From Ktedonobacteria bacterium (GTDB lineage Bacteria > Chloroflexota > Ktedonobacteria > Ktedonobacterales > JACDGC01), in the NCBI GenBank assembly GCA_027459785.1, contig DAIDGU010000053.1, forward strand, positions 62,001 to 126,000: 64,000 nucleotides of DNA, in the 5' to 3' direction. The notes beneath the pieces are model-generated. The model did not search any database, was not told where the DNA came from, and was given only the letters and a program-made list of their open reading frames with translations. Both the position numbers and the translations under genes were made by a program. This document shows, piece by piece, positions 17,591-26,061 of the stretch (positions are counted from its first letter, which is position 1; every line of letters starts with the position of its first letter).

Positions 17591-18853
17591 TCACCCCACG
17601 ACCCGCACATGGACGATGACGATGGCGAATGCCGTGACTAGCGCGAGCGCCGCCAGCGCCGTCGTGATCATCTCGCGCTGCCCCTTCGGATGGGCTTCGG
17701 CACGCAGACGCAGCACCCCTTGGCGTCCTAGGACGTAAGCCGCGATTGCTGCAATGAAAAAAGCTCCGTTGAGGGGTCCGTGGCGCAAGACAGCGATCAG
17801 TGTCGCCAGCCCCAAACTCAAGGTGAACGCTACCTCCAACAATTGCGTAGGAACCCGTCGCATGCCCACGCGCTGATCGGAAGACCAGATGCCCCAGCGG
17901 GAGGCGGTCGGCGGCCCACCGCAACAGCCGGCAAAAAAGCAGCCGATCCGGCCCACCGCCATCCCGGTGAACATCCCCGGTGCCGTTGCATCGAGAAAGG
18001 CACTCAGCGGCATGTGATGGGTTAGCAGCAGGGCAACTACTGCCAACGAGGTGCCGGTGACGAATCCCTGGACGCACCACCCCTTCCAATCACGCGCGCG
18101 CCAGTGTTTGACGAGGTACCACACCTTTGCGCCTGCGATGCCGGCCACGAGGGCAACAGCGTTGATGAACCCCACTGAGCCGAAAGCGAGATGGTCACGC
18201 CGTATGACCAGCGATTGGAGGACCAGCGCTAGCACGATGCCGACGATGACAAAGGTGATCCAGGCACCCGGCAGCACACCGGGGGCGCGCACAAAGGGCG
18301 TCAGACAGGTATGTGCCGGTGGTGGCGTCCTTTCTGCGGACCCAACGGTTGGCGGCATCCACCGTCGCCAGAAACGCGCGATTGGTTGGGGTGATGCCTG
18401 TGCAGGCGCAACATGACCATCTACGGGCTCGTGCTTCGTTTTGCGTGCGGCACCTGCCGATGGCTGGATGCGCGCTGTCACCGCCCATTTGCCGGGATGG
18501 ATGTCTCGAATGCGCACCGTGACGGCGACCGAGCCGCTGCCGGAGATGACCTCGTCAACCGTCTCGTAGTGAACGAACTGATCAGCGAACTGCGACGGCC
18601 CCTCAACGTCAAGCCGTTGGCCGACAAACTTGATCGTCACTGCATAGGGGCGCGGTTGAGGTTCTGGCTCGAACCAATACGTTACCGCCAAAACCTCGGC
18701 GGATGCAGTCTCCCACAACGTGGGGATTTTGCTTGCCACGCTAGCCGGCTTGTTCGCCGGAGTGGTTGCGGGGGGGTGATGTGGTGCAGGCAGAGTCACT
18801 GCAGCCCGTGTAATTGCTGTTTGCCGCAGATGCGCTTTGGTTTTGTGTGCCAT
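17591..18853 (-). CDS. Prolipoprotein diacylglyceryl transferase (Lgt)-family protein with extra N-terminal domain
   Basis: 420 residues. The C-terminal half has seven or so helices and the Lgt signature GRIGCFFAGCCGGPPTASRW followed by VPTQLLEVAF. The key arginine of GRIG is present; additional cysteines (CFFAGCC) are unusual for a canonical Lgt. Residues about 45-130 form a cytoplasmic-looking beta-rich domain (VTIKFVGQRLDVEG, VAVTVRIRDIHPGKWAV), joined by a Pro/Thr-rich linker. Canonical Lgt lacks this. The start at 18853 has AGGAG about 10 nt upstream. Controlled by a promoter with a near-perfect 19-bp operator-like repeat. It may be a diverged Lgt paralogue with another substrate. Confidence 0.8.
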   Translation of the reverse strand: MAHKTKAHLRQTAITRAAVTLPAPHHPPATTPANKPASVASKIPTLWETASAEVLAVTYWFEPEPQPRPYAVTIKFVGQRLDVEGPSQFADQFVHYETVDEVISGSGSVAVTVRIRDIHPGKWAVTARIQPSAGAARKTKHEPVDGHVAPAQASPQPIARFWRRWMPPTVGSAERTPPPAHTCLTPFVRAPGVLPGAWITFVIVGIVLALVLQSLVIRRDHLAFGSVGFINAVALVAGIAGAKVWYLVKHWRARDWKGWCVQGFVTGTSLAVVALLLTHHMPLSAFLDATAPGMFTGMAVGRIGCFFAGCCGGPPTASRWGIWSSDQRVGMRRVPTQLLEVAFTLSLGLATLIAVLRHGPLNGAFFIAAIAAYVLGRQGVLRLRAEAHPKGQREMITTALAALALVTAFAIVIVHVRVVG

Positions 18854-18977
18854 GCTAGGTATGCTCCTGTGCAAGGAATAGCAGCCATCCAATCGGCTTG
18901 CCATGATGAGGCAGGGCAAGTCTCCGGATGTGCAATGCCGCTCACCTCACCAGGAGAGAAGTCTGGCCTCTCCTCAT

Positions 18978-19015
18978 GTCTTACACATTGTAAGAGATAT
19001 ATAGCGCTTTTTCAA
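18978..19015 (-). promoter_or_regulatory. Promoter with BlaI-like operator (Lgt-like gene)
   Basis: Minus strand: -35 TTGAAA (19010-19015), 17 bp, -10 TACAAT (18987-18992). The -10 lies inside GTCTTACACATTGTAAGAG (18978-18996), matching the consensus inverted repeat at 13 of 14 arm positions. The rest of the 333-bp gap (18854-19186) has no gene. Confidence 0.72.
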
Positions 19016-19070
19016 GTCGTGCTGCGGTATTTCCGGCATCAGCAGTGGGTATTTTTACAGAAAGCCCGTA

Positions 19071-19100
19071 CAGCCGCTTGGCCGAAAGGCGCAGCGGCTG
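19071..19100 (-). terminator. Hairpin after the cupredoxin operon
   Basis: Arms CAGCCGCT (19071-19078) and AGCGGCTG (19093-19100), 8 bp perfect, about 87 bp downstream of the cupredoxin stop on the minus strand. No immediate U-tract follows, so rho-independent termination is only possible. Confidence 0.35.
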
Positions 19101-19186
19101 CCAAGGTGCCGGGCGGGAACGGGGATACCTGCACGCTGTGCATCCTCATGGGCAGCTTTCCCCACGCGCCTTAGCACGCTTGCTAT

Positions 19187-19708
19187 TCAGGGTGTCACCG
19201 TCACCCAACCGATCATGCCCTTTTGATAATGAAACATGCAGTAATATTCGTAGGTTCCCGGCTGGGAAAAGGTGTGACGATAGGTTGCGCCGGGAGGCAT
19301 CATCCCACCGTTCATCATCCCACCGTTCATCACCCCGCCATCCATCATTCCGCCGCTGAACGTGACCGTGTGGTCATCCGTATCACGATTGATCCATGTG
19401 ACTGTTGTCCCTTGCGGCACTTGAATGGAGGTCGGTTGAAAGAAGTCGCCGGTGATCGTCAACTGCGTGACGCCTGTTTGTGGTGTTCCCGGCGGAGAAG
19501 TCGGTGTGGGGCCACACATCATGCCGCCCATCATGCCGCCCTGGCCTTGATTCCCACACGTGGTCGTGCCACTACTGGGGGTCGCACTCGATGGTGTCGT
19601 CTGTTGCCCGGATGTATCGGCGGCATGCACAAGCGCCGCCGTGAGCGCCACGACCACGGCGAGTGCGGCAATCGCTCCGGTGATGCCTGCTAAGATACGG
19701 TAACGCAT
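19187..19708 (-). CDS. Secreted Met-rich cupredoxin
   Basis: 173 residues. N-terminal signal or anchor helix (8-30), a Ser/Thr/Gly linker with GGMMGGMMCG, then a plastocyanin-like fold: LTITGDFFQPTSIQVPQGTT, first copper histidine in DTDDHTVTFSGG, and the C-terminal loop YYCMFHYQKGMIGWV giving Cys, His and Met ligands. An insert GGMMDGGVMNGGMMNGGMM between strands adds methionines suited to Cu(I) binding. Good RBS (GGAAAGGAA). Last gene of the eight-gene minus operon, 47 bp after the TlpA-like gene. Likely a periplasmic-side or extracellular copper carrier. Confidence 0.88.
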   Translation of the reverse strand: MRYRILAGITGAIAALAVVVALTAALVHAADTSGQQTTPSSATPSSGTTTCGNQGQGGMMGGMMCGPTPTSPPGTPQTGVTQLTITGDFFQPTSIQVPQGTTVTWINRDTDDHTVTFSGGMMDGGVMNGGMMNGGMMPPGATYRHTFSQPGTYEYYCMFHYQKGMIGWVTVTP

Positions 19709-19755
19709 GTTGATTTCCTTTCCAGATGCGATCCTTGCAACTGCCGCATTGCTGC

Positions 19756-20376
19756 TTAGGACGACGGTGTGCCGTTCGCGATCCCAATCGTCTGCAAACC
19801 GATGGCCAAGGTGGTCATCTGCAAGATGCCATTGACCGTATACCTGATGGCCCCAGATGCATCAATAAAGTAGCTATCTGGCAGGGATGTCACGCCATAC
19901 TGCCGGTTGACGGCGAGCTGGTAATCGGCGAGCAACGGATAGGTCAGGCCATAATCATTGCCAAACTGCCTGATCGCGTCCAGCGGTTCGCCCTGATCGA
20001 CTCCCAGGATGACTAGTCCGGCCTGTTGATGCGCCTGCATCGTGCGTTCCAACAGCGGCGTCTCCGTGCGGCAAGGACCGCAGTAGGTGGCCCAGAAGTT
20101 GATCAGCACCGGATGGCCGCGATACTGCGCCAGGCTTACGGTATGGCCGGCGGCATCTGTCAGCGTGAAATTGGGAGCCGCTTGCCCGATCGGCAATAGA
20201 GACGATCCCGGCGTGCCGGCAGGCTGAAACAGGAACCAGGTGAACAACACGATCACCAGGGCGATCGCCACTCCTCCGAGCCAAAAGAAGCCATGTGGGC
20301 CAAGCCACCGGCGCACACGCTGGCGGGGCGGGCGCGTGGTGGCAGGGGAAGGTGCCGTATCAACCGCAACTCGCAT
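19756..20376 (-). CDS. TlpA/ResA-like membrane-anchored thioredoxin
   Basis: 206 residues. N-terminal Arg-rich tail, anchor helix at about 33-52, then a redoxin fold (APNFTLTDAAGHTVSLAQYR) with the active site NFWATYCGPCRTETPLL and a thioredoxin cis-Pro stretch (VTSLPDSYFIDASG). The CxxC would face the outside and reduce cysteine pairs in apocytochrome c or copper-site proteins. RBS GTGAGG precedes the ATG. Lies between DUF3105 and cupredoxin genes in the operon. Confidence 0.9.
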   Translation of the reverse strand: MRVAVDTAPSPATTRPPRQRVRRWLGPHGFFWLGGVAIALVIVLFTWFLFQPAGTPGSSLLPIGQAAPNFTLTDAAGHTVSLAQYRGHPVLINFWATYCGPCRTETPLLERTMQAHQQAGLVILGVDQGEPLDAIRQFGNDYGLTYPLLADYQLAVNRQYGVTSLPDSYFIDASGAIRYTVNGILQMTTLAIGLQTIGIANGTPSS

Positions 20377-20415
20377 AGAGAAACCTCACACAACTTACGA
20401 AGCTATTCTGATCAT

Positions 20416-21204
20416 TTAGGCGGTCGGCGACCCAACACCACCACTGCACGGTGCGCCCGGTTCAGGGGTTTGGGGACCACTCTCATATTCCTTGATGAAC
20501 TGGGCGATGCGCGGATCACTGGCGCCGGTCACCTTGAGTTGCAGCCCCCAGGCGGATGCGACGACCGGCGCTGGCAAACCAGGATAGGGCGAGAGGATCG
20601 CATGATTGTGTCCCTGCACGAGGTCGGCCAATTGGGTCACTTGTGTTGCCGGCAGGTTGGGCTGATAGGTGATCCACACGGCCCCGTGTTCGAGGGAATG
20701 CACGGCATTCTCGTTGGGGACCGGCGTGGCATAGATGCCGCAGTTCAGCCAGACGGGATTGTGATCGCCACCCACCGGCGGATTCTGGGTATACGTAACC
20801 TTTCCAGTGACATGGTTCCGTGAGAGATTCGCATACGTCACCACGCCGTGGATGGTCGGTGGGGGAGCCGAAGCTTGGATGATCAGCCAGACCACCAGGC
20901 CGAAGACAAGGATGCCGCCACCGATCGCGACGACTTGTTTCAGCCGTTTGGCGCGTTGTTCGCGTGCGCGCGCCAGACGGCGCTCTTCCTGACGTTGCGC
21001 AAACTCCGCTTGTCGTCGCTCCCTGGCCGGGTTGGTTTTGTTCGCTGGTGCTGGCGACGATGACGCAGCTTTGGGCTGACTAGATTTGACCGGCGAGGCC
21101 GACGGCGATGCTGCCGCAGGCGGTAATCCGGCTGTCTTGCGGGAGGGTGTTGCGGCGTGCGAATGGGTGACGGTATGCCCCGTCCGGTTGCGTAAATGAC
21201 TCAT
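20416..21204 (-). CDS. DUF3105 membrane-anchored protein
   Basis: 262 residues. Basic, Arg-rich N-terminus (about 60-95), one helix (about 98-120), then DUF3105: YTQNPPVGGDHNPVWLNCGI, HSLEHGAVWITYQPNLP. The His/Cys/Asp-rich core suggests a metal site; biochemical role unknown. ATG 21204 is chosen since AGGTGG lies 5 nt upstream; a GTG 12 nt earlier is also open. Operon position between a DUF2933-like protein and a TlpA-like protein ties it to copper or thiol handling. Confidence 0.83.
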   Translation of the reverse strand: MSHLRNRTGHTVTHSHAATPSRKTAGLPPAAASPSASPVKSSQPKAASSSPAPANKTNPARERRQAEFAQRQEERRLARAREQRAKRLKQVVAIGGGILVFGLVVWLIIQASAPPPTIHGVVTYANLSRNHVTGKVTYTQNPPVGGDHNPVWLNCGIYATPVPNENAVHSLEHGAVWITYQPNLPATQVTQLADLVQGHNHAILSPYPGLPAPVVASAWGLQLKVTGASDPRIAQFIKEYESGPQTPEPGAPCSGGVGSPTA

Positions 21205-21217
21205 CGGCCACCTCACG

Positions 21218-21625
21218 TTATGGGTGAACGGCGTTTTTGGTTGCGCGATCAGTCGCCGGAGCGTCAGCGAACCCGGTAATCGCCTGTTCGAGATCTTGCT
21301 GCTGTTTCTGCAATGCCGCCAGATCGGTGCGGAGTTGGGCAGCGCGCTCGGCGCGCGTCAACGCTACCGCCTTTGGTACAGACGATGCGGGCGGTGTGGG
21401 TACGGGGGTCGTGGGCGACACCGCATCTTGGGTCGCTCCCATCTTCCCCATGCCGCGCATCATGAGCCACATCATCAGGCCCATGCCCACAGGGCAGGCC
21501 AGCACGAACACGAGGGGCAACAGCGCGCTGAGCGCGAAGGGCGCGCGGAAGACGACCAACAGCAGGGCGGCTCCCAGGGTCAATCCGGTGATCCATTTCC
21601 AGTTGATTGGGCGATTAGTGAACAT
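21218..21625 (-). CDS. DUF2933-like small membrane protein A
   Basis: 135 residues. Two short helices (NWKWITGLTLGAALLLVVF and LSALLPLVFVLACPVGMGLM) ending in the Met-rich LACPVGMGLMMWLMMRGMGKM; a Pro/Thr linker; then a coiled coil (about 95-118). The LACP-Met pattern is that of DUF2933 proteins, often near copper genes. It is a paralogue of the product at 23728-24150 (same NWK...CP.GM layout plus coiled coil). Overlaps the thioredoxin-like gene by 11 nt. Confidence 0.7.
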   Translation of the reverse strand: MFTNRPINWKWITGLTLGAALLLVVFRAPFALSALLPLVFVLACPVGMGLMMWLMMRGMGKMGATQDAVSPTTPVPTPPASSVPKAVALTRAERAAQLRTDLAALQKQQQDLEQAITGFADAPATDRATKNAVHP

Positions 21626-21941
21626 GTTGCGTCTCCTCGTTTATAGTGGTATGATCGCCTGGCATACGGCGCGCGCTACGCCGATCAAGTTCACGGCGGA
21701 TCTGCCGCTCCGACGGTCGCCCGTAGGCGAAGGGTTGCCCGTCGAGCACGATGCCCGGCGGAAAGAGCAGGCCGCCCCTTTGGGCCAGCATCTGCCCTTC
21801 AGGCGTGGCGATATCCAGCGTCGTCACGACTAACCGATACTCCTGGGCGAGACGGGCGAACAGCGCCTGGGCCTGCTCACAAAAGGCGCAGTGCGCCTGC
21901 GTCAGGATCAGCACCTGCACGGTGTTACGCTCCGGTACCAT
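21615..21941 (-). CDS. Thioredoxin/glutaredoxin-like protein
   Basis: 108 residues with the active site ILTQAHCAFCEQAQALFARL near the N-terminus (CxxC: Cys-Ala-Phe-Cys) and the fold's cis-Pro region LLFPPGIVLDGQPF. No signal peptide, so a cytoplasmic reductant is likely. The gene overlaps its upstream neighbour by 17 nt and downstream one by 11 nt. Probably supplies electrons or targets copper-binding thiols together with the CcdA-like and redoxin proteins of the operon. Confidence 0.8.
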   Translation of the reverse strand: MVPERNTVQVLILTQAHCAFCEQAQALFARLAQEYRLVVTTLDIATPEGQMLAQRGGLLFPPGIVLDGQPFAYGRPSERQIRRELDRRSARRMPGDHTTINEETQHVH

Positions 21942-22794
21942 GCACAGCCAGTCCTTTCTGGAGATCAGCCAGCAGGTTCAAGATGGGAACATACATCGTA
22001 TAGTTCGGTGCGCCGCCGTAATCGGCCCGCCAGCGAATGCGCCCATCCGGCCCTACCACGATGAAGCTGTGGCCGTCGCGGCTAGTCCCCATCATGCCAT
22101 ACTGATTGGCCGAGTACGCTCCCGAAACACGCAGATTGGGATCGGAGAGGACGGGCAGGGTGATCCCCTCATCCGTCACCTTTTGTTGCAGATCGGCCAG
22201 CGGATCGGTGGTAATGCTCACCACCTCGTTGATGCCCAACGCCTGGAACTGGCTCAGGTGGGTGTTGATATCTTTGAGTTGATCCCAACAGGGCTGGCAG
22301 GTCAGCCCCTCTTGAAAATAGAGCAACACCGTTTTACCATGCTGGGCGCTGAGATCGAAGGTGTTGCCCGTTGTCGAAGGCAGCGTGAAGGTGGGCGCGA
22401 CCTGGCCCATGCCGGGTTGGCCGACGGCATAGGGATACGCCCCCGCTTGCCCCGTCGCGCCACCCACGGAATGATTGACCAGGATGAAGATGATCAGCAA
22501 AACGATGAGTGCGCCACCCACGATACCAGCGATGCGCCACTGGGGCGGGAACGAGCGCTGGCGCACGGCGTGCCGGGAGGCGGGTCGTTGCGCGGTCGAT
22601 GTGCGCACGCCACGCTCGTCGGTACGGGCAGCCACATCAGGCGTCGCGGCGGGTTTCCGAGGTGTGGCGGATACCGAGGCGGATGACAACGCACCGGCTG
22701 CCCCCTGCCGCCCATTGGACGCAACCGGCGTTCGCAGGGACTGGCGCGCGGTCGCTGTCCGGGGGCGATGGGATGTCGCGGTTTTATGAGACAT
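21925..22794 (-). CDS. Membrane-anchored peroxiredoxin/redoxin (AhpC/TSA fold)
   Basis: 289 residues. A long Arg/Ser/Ala-rich N-terminal tail, anchor helix (about 91-110), then VAPTFTLPSTTGNTFDLSAQ and the active site LYFQEGLTCQPCWDQLKDIN with CxxC, followed by a redoxin core (SITTDPLADLQQKV, GPDGRIRWRADYGG). ATG 22794 is preceded by AGAGGAA; the open frame before it lies inside the ccdA-like gene. Outside-facing redoxin, likely a substrate or partner of the CcdA-like transporter. Confidence 0.85.
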   Translation of the reverse strand: MSHKTATSHRPRTATARQSLRTPVASNGRQGAAGALSSASVSATPRKPAATPDVAARTDERGVRTSTAQRPASRHAVRQRSFPPQWRIAGIVGGALIVLLIIFILVNHSVGGATGQAGAYPYAVGQPGMGQVAPTFTLPSTTGNTFDLSAQHGKTVLLYFQEGLTCQPCWDQLKDINTHLSQFQALGINEVVSITTDPLADLQQKVTDEGITLPVLSDPNLRVSGAYSANQYGMMGTSRDGHSFIVVGPDGRIRWRADYGGAPNYTMYVPILNLLADLQKGLAVHGTGA

Positions 22795-23728
22795 GCAGTT
22801 CCTCTTTCGTGTGAGGTGCCTCTGCGTAGGGCGCATGCTCCGCTGCGGTAATCTGCGATTCATCAGCGGCAGGTGCCAGTTGCTGGAAGGCGCGGCGTGC
22901 GAGGATGACGAGCGCCCCCACCAGCGCCAGCGCCAACAGGCCGTTCGGGATCATGACCAGCAGCAGGGTCAGCAGGTGGCCGACATGTTGGAGCCAGGCC
23001 GCAAAGTTTTCTTGCCAGCCGGCGAGCTGCGGCATGGCATGGGCAGTCAGCCCGACCCAGATCATGGCCCCGCCGATGAATGCCAGCAGGATGCCGGTGG
23101 CGAGATCGGTGGCGCTGAGTGTGCGTTGGAGAGTGCCGATCTGCCAGGTGAAGGTACGGGGCCGGAAGAGTCGGTTCACCTGATCCCCATAGCGTTCCCA
23201 GAGCAACGCGATGATGAACAAGGGCGCGACCATACCGAACACGTAGGCCAATCCCAAGCCCAGCGCGGCACCAAAGGATGCCGCGACGCTGGAAAGTGCG
23301 ATGACGCCGGCCAGCACCGGCGCGCAGCACGCGCTGGCCATCCCTGAAAAGATCCCCAGCGTATACACGCTGGCGACGCCGGCCTGGCCATTCGCGCGCC
23401 GTCCCGGCATGGGCAGGTGCAGTTCACCACCTAGCAAGGTATACGCCGCCAGCCCCAGCACGAGCAGGCCGCCCGCGACGTAGAGCAGGAGGTGTTGCTG
23501 GGTCATGATGCGCTGCACGACCGATGCGCCCAACGCGATCGGCAGAATAACCGTCGCGATCCCGCCCCCAAAGACGAAGGTCATTGCCACCAGCAGCCGC
23601 CGGTTCTGAAACGAACTGGCGAAATACGCGGGGAGCATCACCGAGATGCAGCACGGCGCGAAGAGCGCGATCATGCCGGCAATGATGGCGGCGGCAACAG
23701 AGCCGCCAAAGAAGAGACTACTGTCCAT
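22784..23728 (-). CDS. CcdA/DsbD-like transmembrane thiol-electron transporter
   Basis: 314 residues, about eight helices. Two membrane cysteine motifs, ALFAPCCISVMLPAYFASSF and GMASACCAPVLAGV, match the paired cysteines of CcdA. Moves reducing equivalents across the membrane to outside redoxins such as the two in this operon. Start overlaps the stop of the DUF2933-like gene by 1 nt; its end overlaps the next gene by 11 nt. A separate, more typical CcdA lies at 28924, so this one probably serves a copper-related branch. Confidence 0.85.
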   Translation of the reverse strand: MDSSLFFGGSVAAAIIAGMIALFAPCCISVMLPAYFASSFQNRRLLVAMTFVFGGGIATVILPIALGASVVQRIMTQQHLLLYVAGGLLVLGLAAYTLLGGELHLPMPGRRANGQAGVASVYTLGIFSGMASACCAPVLAGVIALSSVAASFGAALGLGLAYVFGMVAPLFIIALLWERYGDQVNRLFRPRTFTWQIGTLQRTLSATDLATGILLAFIGGAMIWVGLTAHAMPQLAGWQENFAAWLQHVGHLLTLLLVMIPNGLLALALVGALVILARRAFQQLAPAADESQITAAEHAPYAEAPHTKEELHVS

Positions 23729-24150
23729 CAGTGTTCACCCCGCACTGATGCCTGCCACCGCGCGTCAGCTGAATGCGCGACTGCTTCCGCTTCCGCGATT
23801 ACCGGCGACGGCTCCGCATGTAGTGCAGCGAGTTGCTCGGCCAGTGCCGCCTGGCGCTCGCGCACTTGGGCCAACTGTACCTGTAAGTCGGCTAAGGCGG
23901 CGTGATCGGTATCAGCATCTTCAACATCCGTGGTGGCTGACTGTGCCGCCTGGTTCATCGAACAGGCTGTCTGGCCTTGCGCACGCCACATGTTGAAGAA
24001 CATGATGCCCATCGAGAGCGGGCAGATCGCCAGGGCGAGCGTCGGTAAGGCGACGATGAACAAATGTGGCTGCCAAAGGGCGACTCCCAGAGCGATCGCC
24101 GCGAGGCCAGCGACGACTTTCCAGTTGAAACAACATTCGAGCATTTTCAT
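23728..24150 (-). CDS. DUF2933-like small membrane protein B
   Basis: 140 residues. Helices FNWKVVAGLAAIALGVALW and FIVALPTLALAICPLSMGIM with a CP-x2-M motif, then a coiled coil (about 85-112). Paralogue of the product at 21218-21625. Cys6/Cys7 at the N-terminus (MLECCFNW) and Cys43 could bind metal. First gene of the eight-gene operon, with a promoter at 24284-24312. Confidence 0.68.
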   Translation of the reverse strand: MKMLECCFNWKVVAGLAAIALGVALWQPHLFIVALPTLALAICPLSMGIMFFNMWRAQGQTACSMNQAAQSATTDVEDADTDHAALADLQVQLAQVRERQAALAEQLAALHAEPSPVIAEAEAVAHSADARWQASVRGEH

Positions 24151-24283
24151 TGGTCTGCCTGCTCCTCAGCGCGCATCAGCAACAGCCGTCGCGCTGCACG
24201 CAGTCAAATGGGCTGGATGCATGAGGAATGGTTCTGCCCTCCAGCGCGCGAACAACGAGGGACATACTGCTCTTACTGACCAT

Positions 24284-24312
24284 AGTATACTCCGCCAAAA
24301 TACGAATATCAA
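24284..24312 (-). promoter_or_regulatory. Promoter of the copper/thiol operon
   Basis: Minus strand: TTGATA (24307-24312), 17 bp, TATACT (24284-24289), reading into the DUF2933-like gene. It does not carry the GTCTTAC repeat. The -10 plus next bases (TATACTA) match the promoter of the second BlaI-type gene. Confidence 0.6.
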
Positions 24313-24435
24313 TGGTACTACCGTGAATAGTAGGTAAAGATTTGTACATGATTATAAGCGCACGGCTACCGTCGCGGGTCTAGGTGTTGGATGGCGGCTG
24401 TGGCATCGGTGTTCTACGGGGCATAGCGCGCCACG

Positions 24436-25407
24436 TCAATGCAGGGAAAGGAGCGCCGTCCCGATCAAAGCCAGCAAGCCACATCCTAGCACCGCCCCCA
24501 GCAGGGCGGTATAGATCTTCGCCGCCTGTTGTAATTCCATCAAGGCCGCTGGCGGTGCGGGATCGTGCCGCATGAGTCGCTTGATACGCGCGTGAAGCGC
24601 CTCTCCTCTGCTGGTGAAACCCAGCACGTGCAATCCTGGCGGCGGTGCCACAGTATGGTGCCAGACCTTGCCCAGCGCGCTGGCCAGCGCCAGCGGACGC
24701 TGCGTGACGGCGACGGCGCGCTCATCGCACGCCCATTCCTGATCGCTACGCAACTGCTGATAAGCCCGCCGACTAGCCGGCACGAACCACCAGGCGTCAC
24801 GCAGGCACAGGGCCACCCAGCCCAGGCGATAATCGTTGCGCGCGATATGCGCCAATTCATGGGCAAGTACAGCTTCCTGTTCCTGGGGGTCTAAGTCTGT
24901 TACCAGCCAGGGGGCAACCACCAGCGTGGGCCGGAAGATCCCGCACGTCACCGCCGCCGACCCATTGTTCCGCCATGCACGCACCGGTGGCGTTCGCATT
25001 CTCATCCTGGCGGCAAGCTCGGCCACCGCTGTCTGCACCGCAACTGGTGCCTTCGCACTGGTGCGCCACAACCACCAGTACAGGAGGATGGCACGCAGGC
25101 CCGTCAGTACCAACGCCGCTATGCTCCACAGTGCAACACCCAGCGCGAGCCATCGCAAGCCGATCTGCCAGATGACCTGCGCATCCAAGCAATGGACAGG
25201 TACCGCCATACAGGTGTGAGTGGCAGCAAAGCAAAAATGCAGGATGAGAAGGAGCGCACCTGACAGGAGCAGGGGGGCCACGAGGAGAAACAGGTGCAAC
25301 CGGCGGCGGGCCGGCCAACTACGCCAGTCGTAGGACCAGGGCGTCTTTCCGCGCCATCCCAGCAGGCCGAGTGCCACAGTCGTGAGGAGCAAAGTTGGCA
25401 CGGTCAT
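24436..25407 (-). CDS. BlaR1-type M56 family membrane metallopeptidase (pair 2)
   Basis: 323 residues with helices at about 3-18, 40-60 and 85-112 and the zinc motif AVLAHELAHIARND (HELAH at 183-187), then AHE...WACDERAV typical of M56. A C-terminal helix near 305 follows; no penicillin-sensor domain. It overlaps the BlaI-type gene by 4 nt (ATGA). Lies upstream of the copper/thiol operon and is likely part of its control. Confidence 0.88.
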   Translation of the reverse strand: MTVPTLLLTTVALGLLGWRGKTPWSYDWRSWPARRRLHLFLLVAPLLLSGALLLILHFCFAATHTCMAVPVHCLDAQVIWQIGLRWLALGVALWSIAALVLTGLRAILLYWWLWRTSAKAPVAVQTAVAELAARMRMRTPPVRAWRNNGSAAVTCGIFRPTLVVAPWLVTDLDPQEQEAVLAHELAHIARNDYRLGWVALCLRDAWWFVPASRRAYQQLRSDQEWACDERAVAVTQRPLALASALGKVWHHTVAPPPGLHVLGFTSRGEALHARIKRLMRHDPAPPAALMELQQAAKIYTALLGAVLGCGLLALIGTALLSLH

Positions 25408-25847
25408 GCCTCTTCTTCCTGCGCCCGCCGCCGTGCGATCTCCGCGATCAATCGCTGCGCCTGGGCGGTCTCGGCGGCATTGGGCGAGGATGCCAGTGCA
25501 TCCAGCGTTGGGCCGGCAAAACTGACCAGCAGATCATCAACGATCTGCCGAACGAAGCGCGCCACGAAGTCTGGCTGGGACAAGACTGGGTAATAGATAA
25601 ACGTCTGCTCTTGCTTTTCGACGCGCAGGAGGCCTTTCTTGGCCAAGCGTTGCATCGTACTCATAATCGTGGTATAGGCAAGTTTGCGCCGCTCGTAGAG
25701 GATGACGAAGATGTCACGCACAGCCGTTCCTTGCTCGGCGGACCTGGCCCAGATCAACTCCATGATCTCGGCTTCCAGATCACCAAGCACTTTGCGAATG
25801 CCGGGCCGATCCAGGTGGATGGTGGCAAAGTCCGGTTCGGATGGCAT
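25404..25847 (-). CDS. BlaI/MecI-family transcriptional repressor (pair 2)
   Basis: 147 residues. LGDLEAEIMELIWARSAEQG, recognition helix LAYTTIMSTMQRLAKKGLLR and wing QTFIYYPVLSQ are textbook BlaI. Opening Leu-Asp-Arg-Pro-Gly-Ile-Arg-Lys-Val-Leu parallels pair 1, so the two repressors are paralogues. Promoter 25884-25912 precedes it. Target sites are not obvious; the shared TATACTA context at its own promoter and the copper operon promoter is a lead. Confidence 0.92.
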   Translation of the reverse strand: MPSEPDFATIHLDRPGIRKVLGDLEAEIMELIWARSAEQGTAVRDIFVILYERRKLAYTTIMSTMQRLAKKGLLRVEKQEQTFIYYPVLSQPDFVARFVRQIVDDLLVSFAGPTLDALASSPNAAETAQAQRLIAEIARRRAQEEEA

Positions 25848-25883
25848 AATAGATACCCTTTTATCGTGTAGGTGTCATATCCT

Positions 25884-25912
25884 AGTATATCTTGCCAGAA
25901 TACGCCTGGCAA
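25884..25912 (-). promoter_or_regulatory. Promoter of the second BlaI-type gene
   Basis: Minus strand: TTGCCA (25907-25912), 17 bp, TATACT (25884-25889). Not overlapped by the GTCTTAC-type repeat. Confidence 0.6.
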
Positions 25913-26061
25913 GAGTACGAGGCCCAATCGTCGGGAGATATACCCAAGAAACCCTGACATAAGATCAGGTATCCTCCTGATGTATCAGTGGTCATGAAGA
26001 CTTACACTGAGAGTTGGAGAGATCTCTTCTTTCCTGGCATGTCTGATACATGCTCTTCAAA

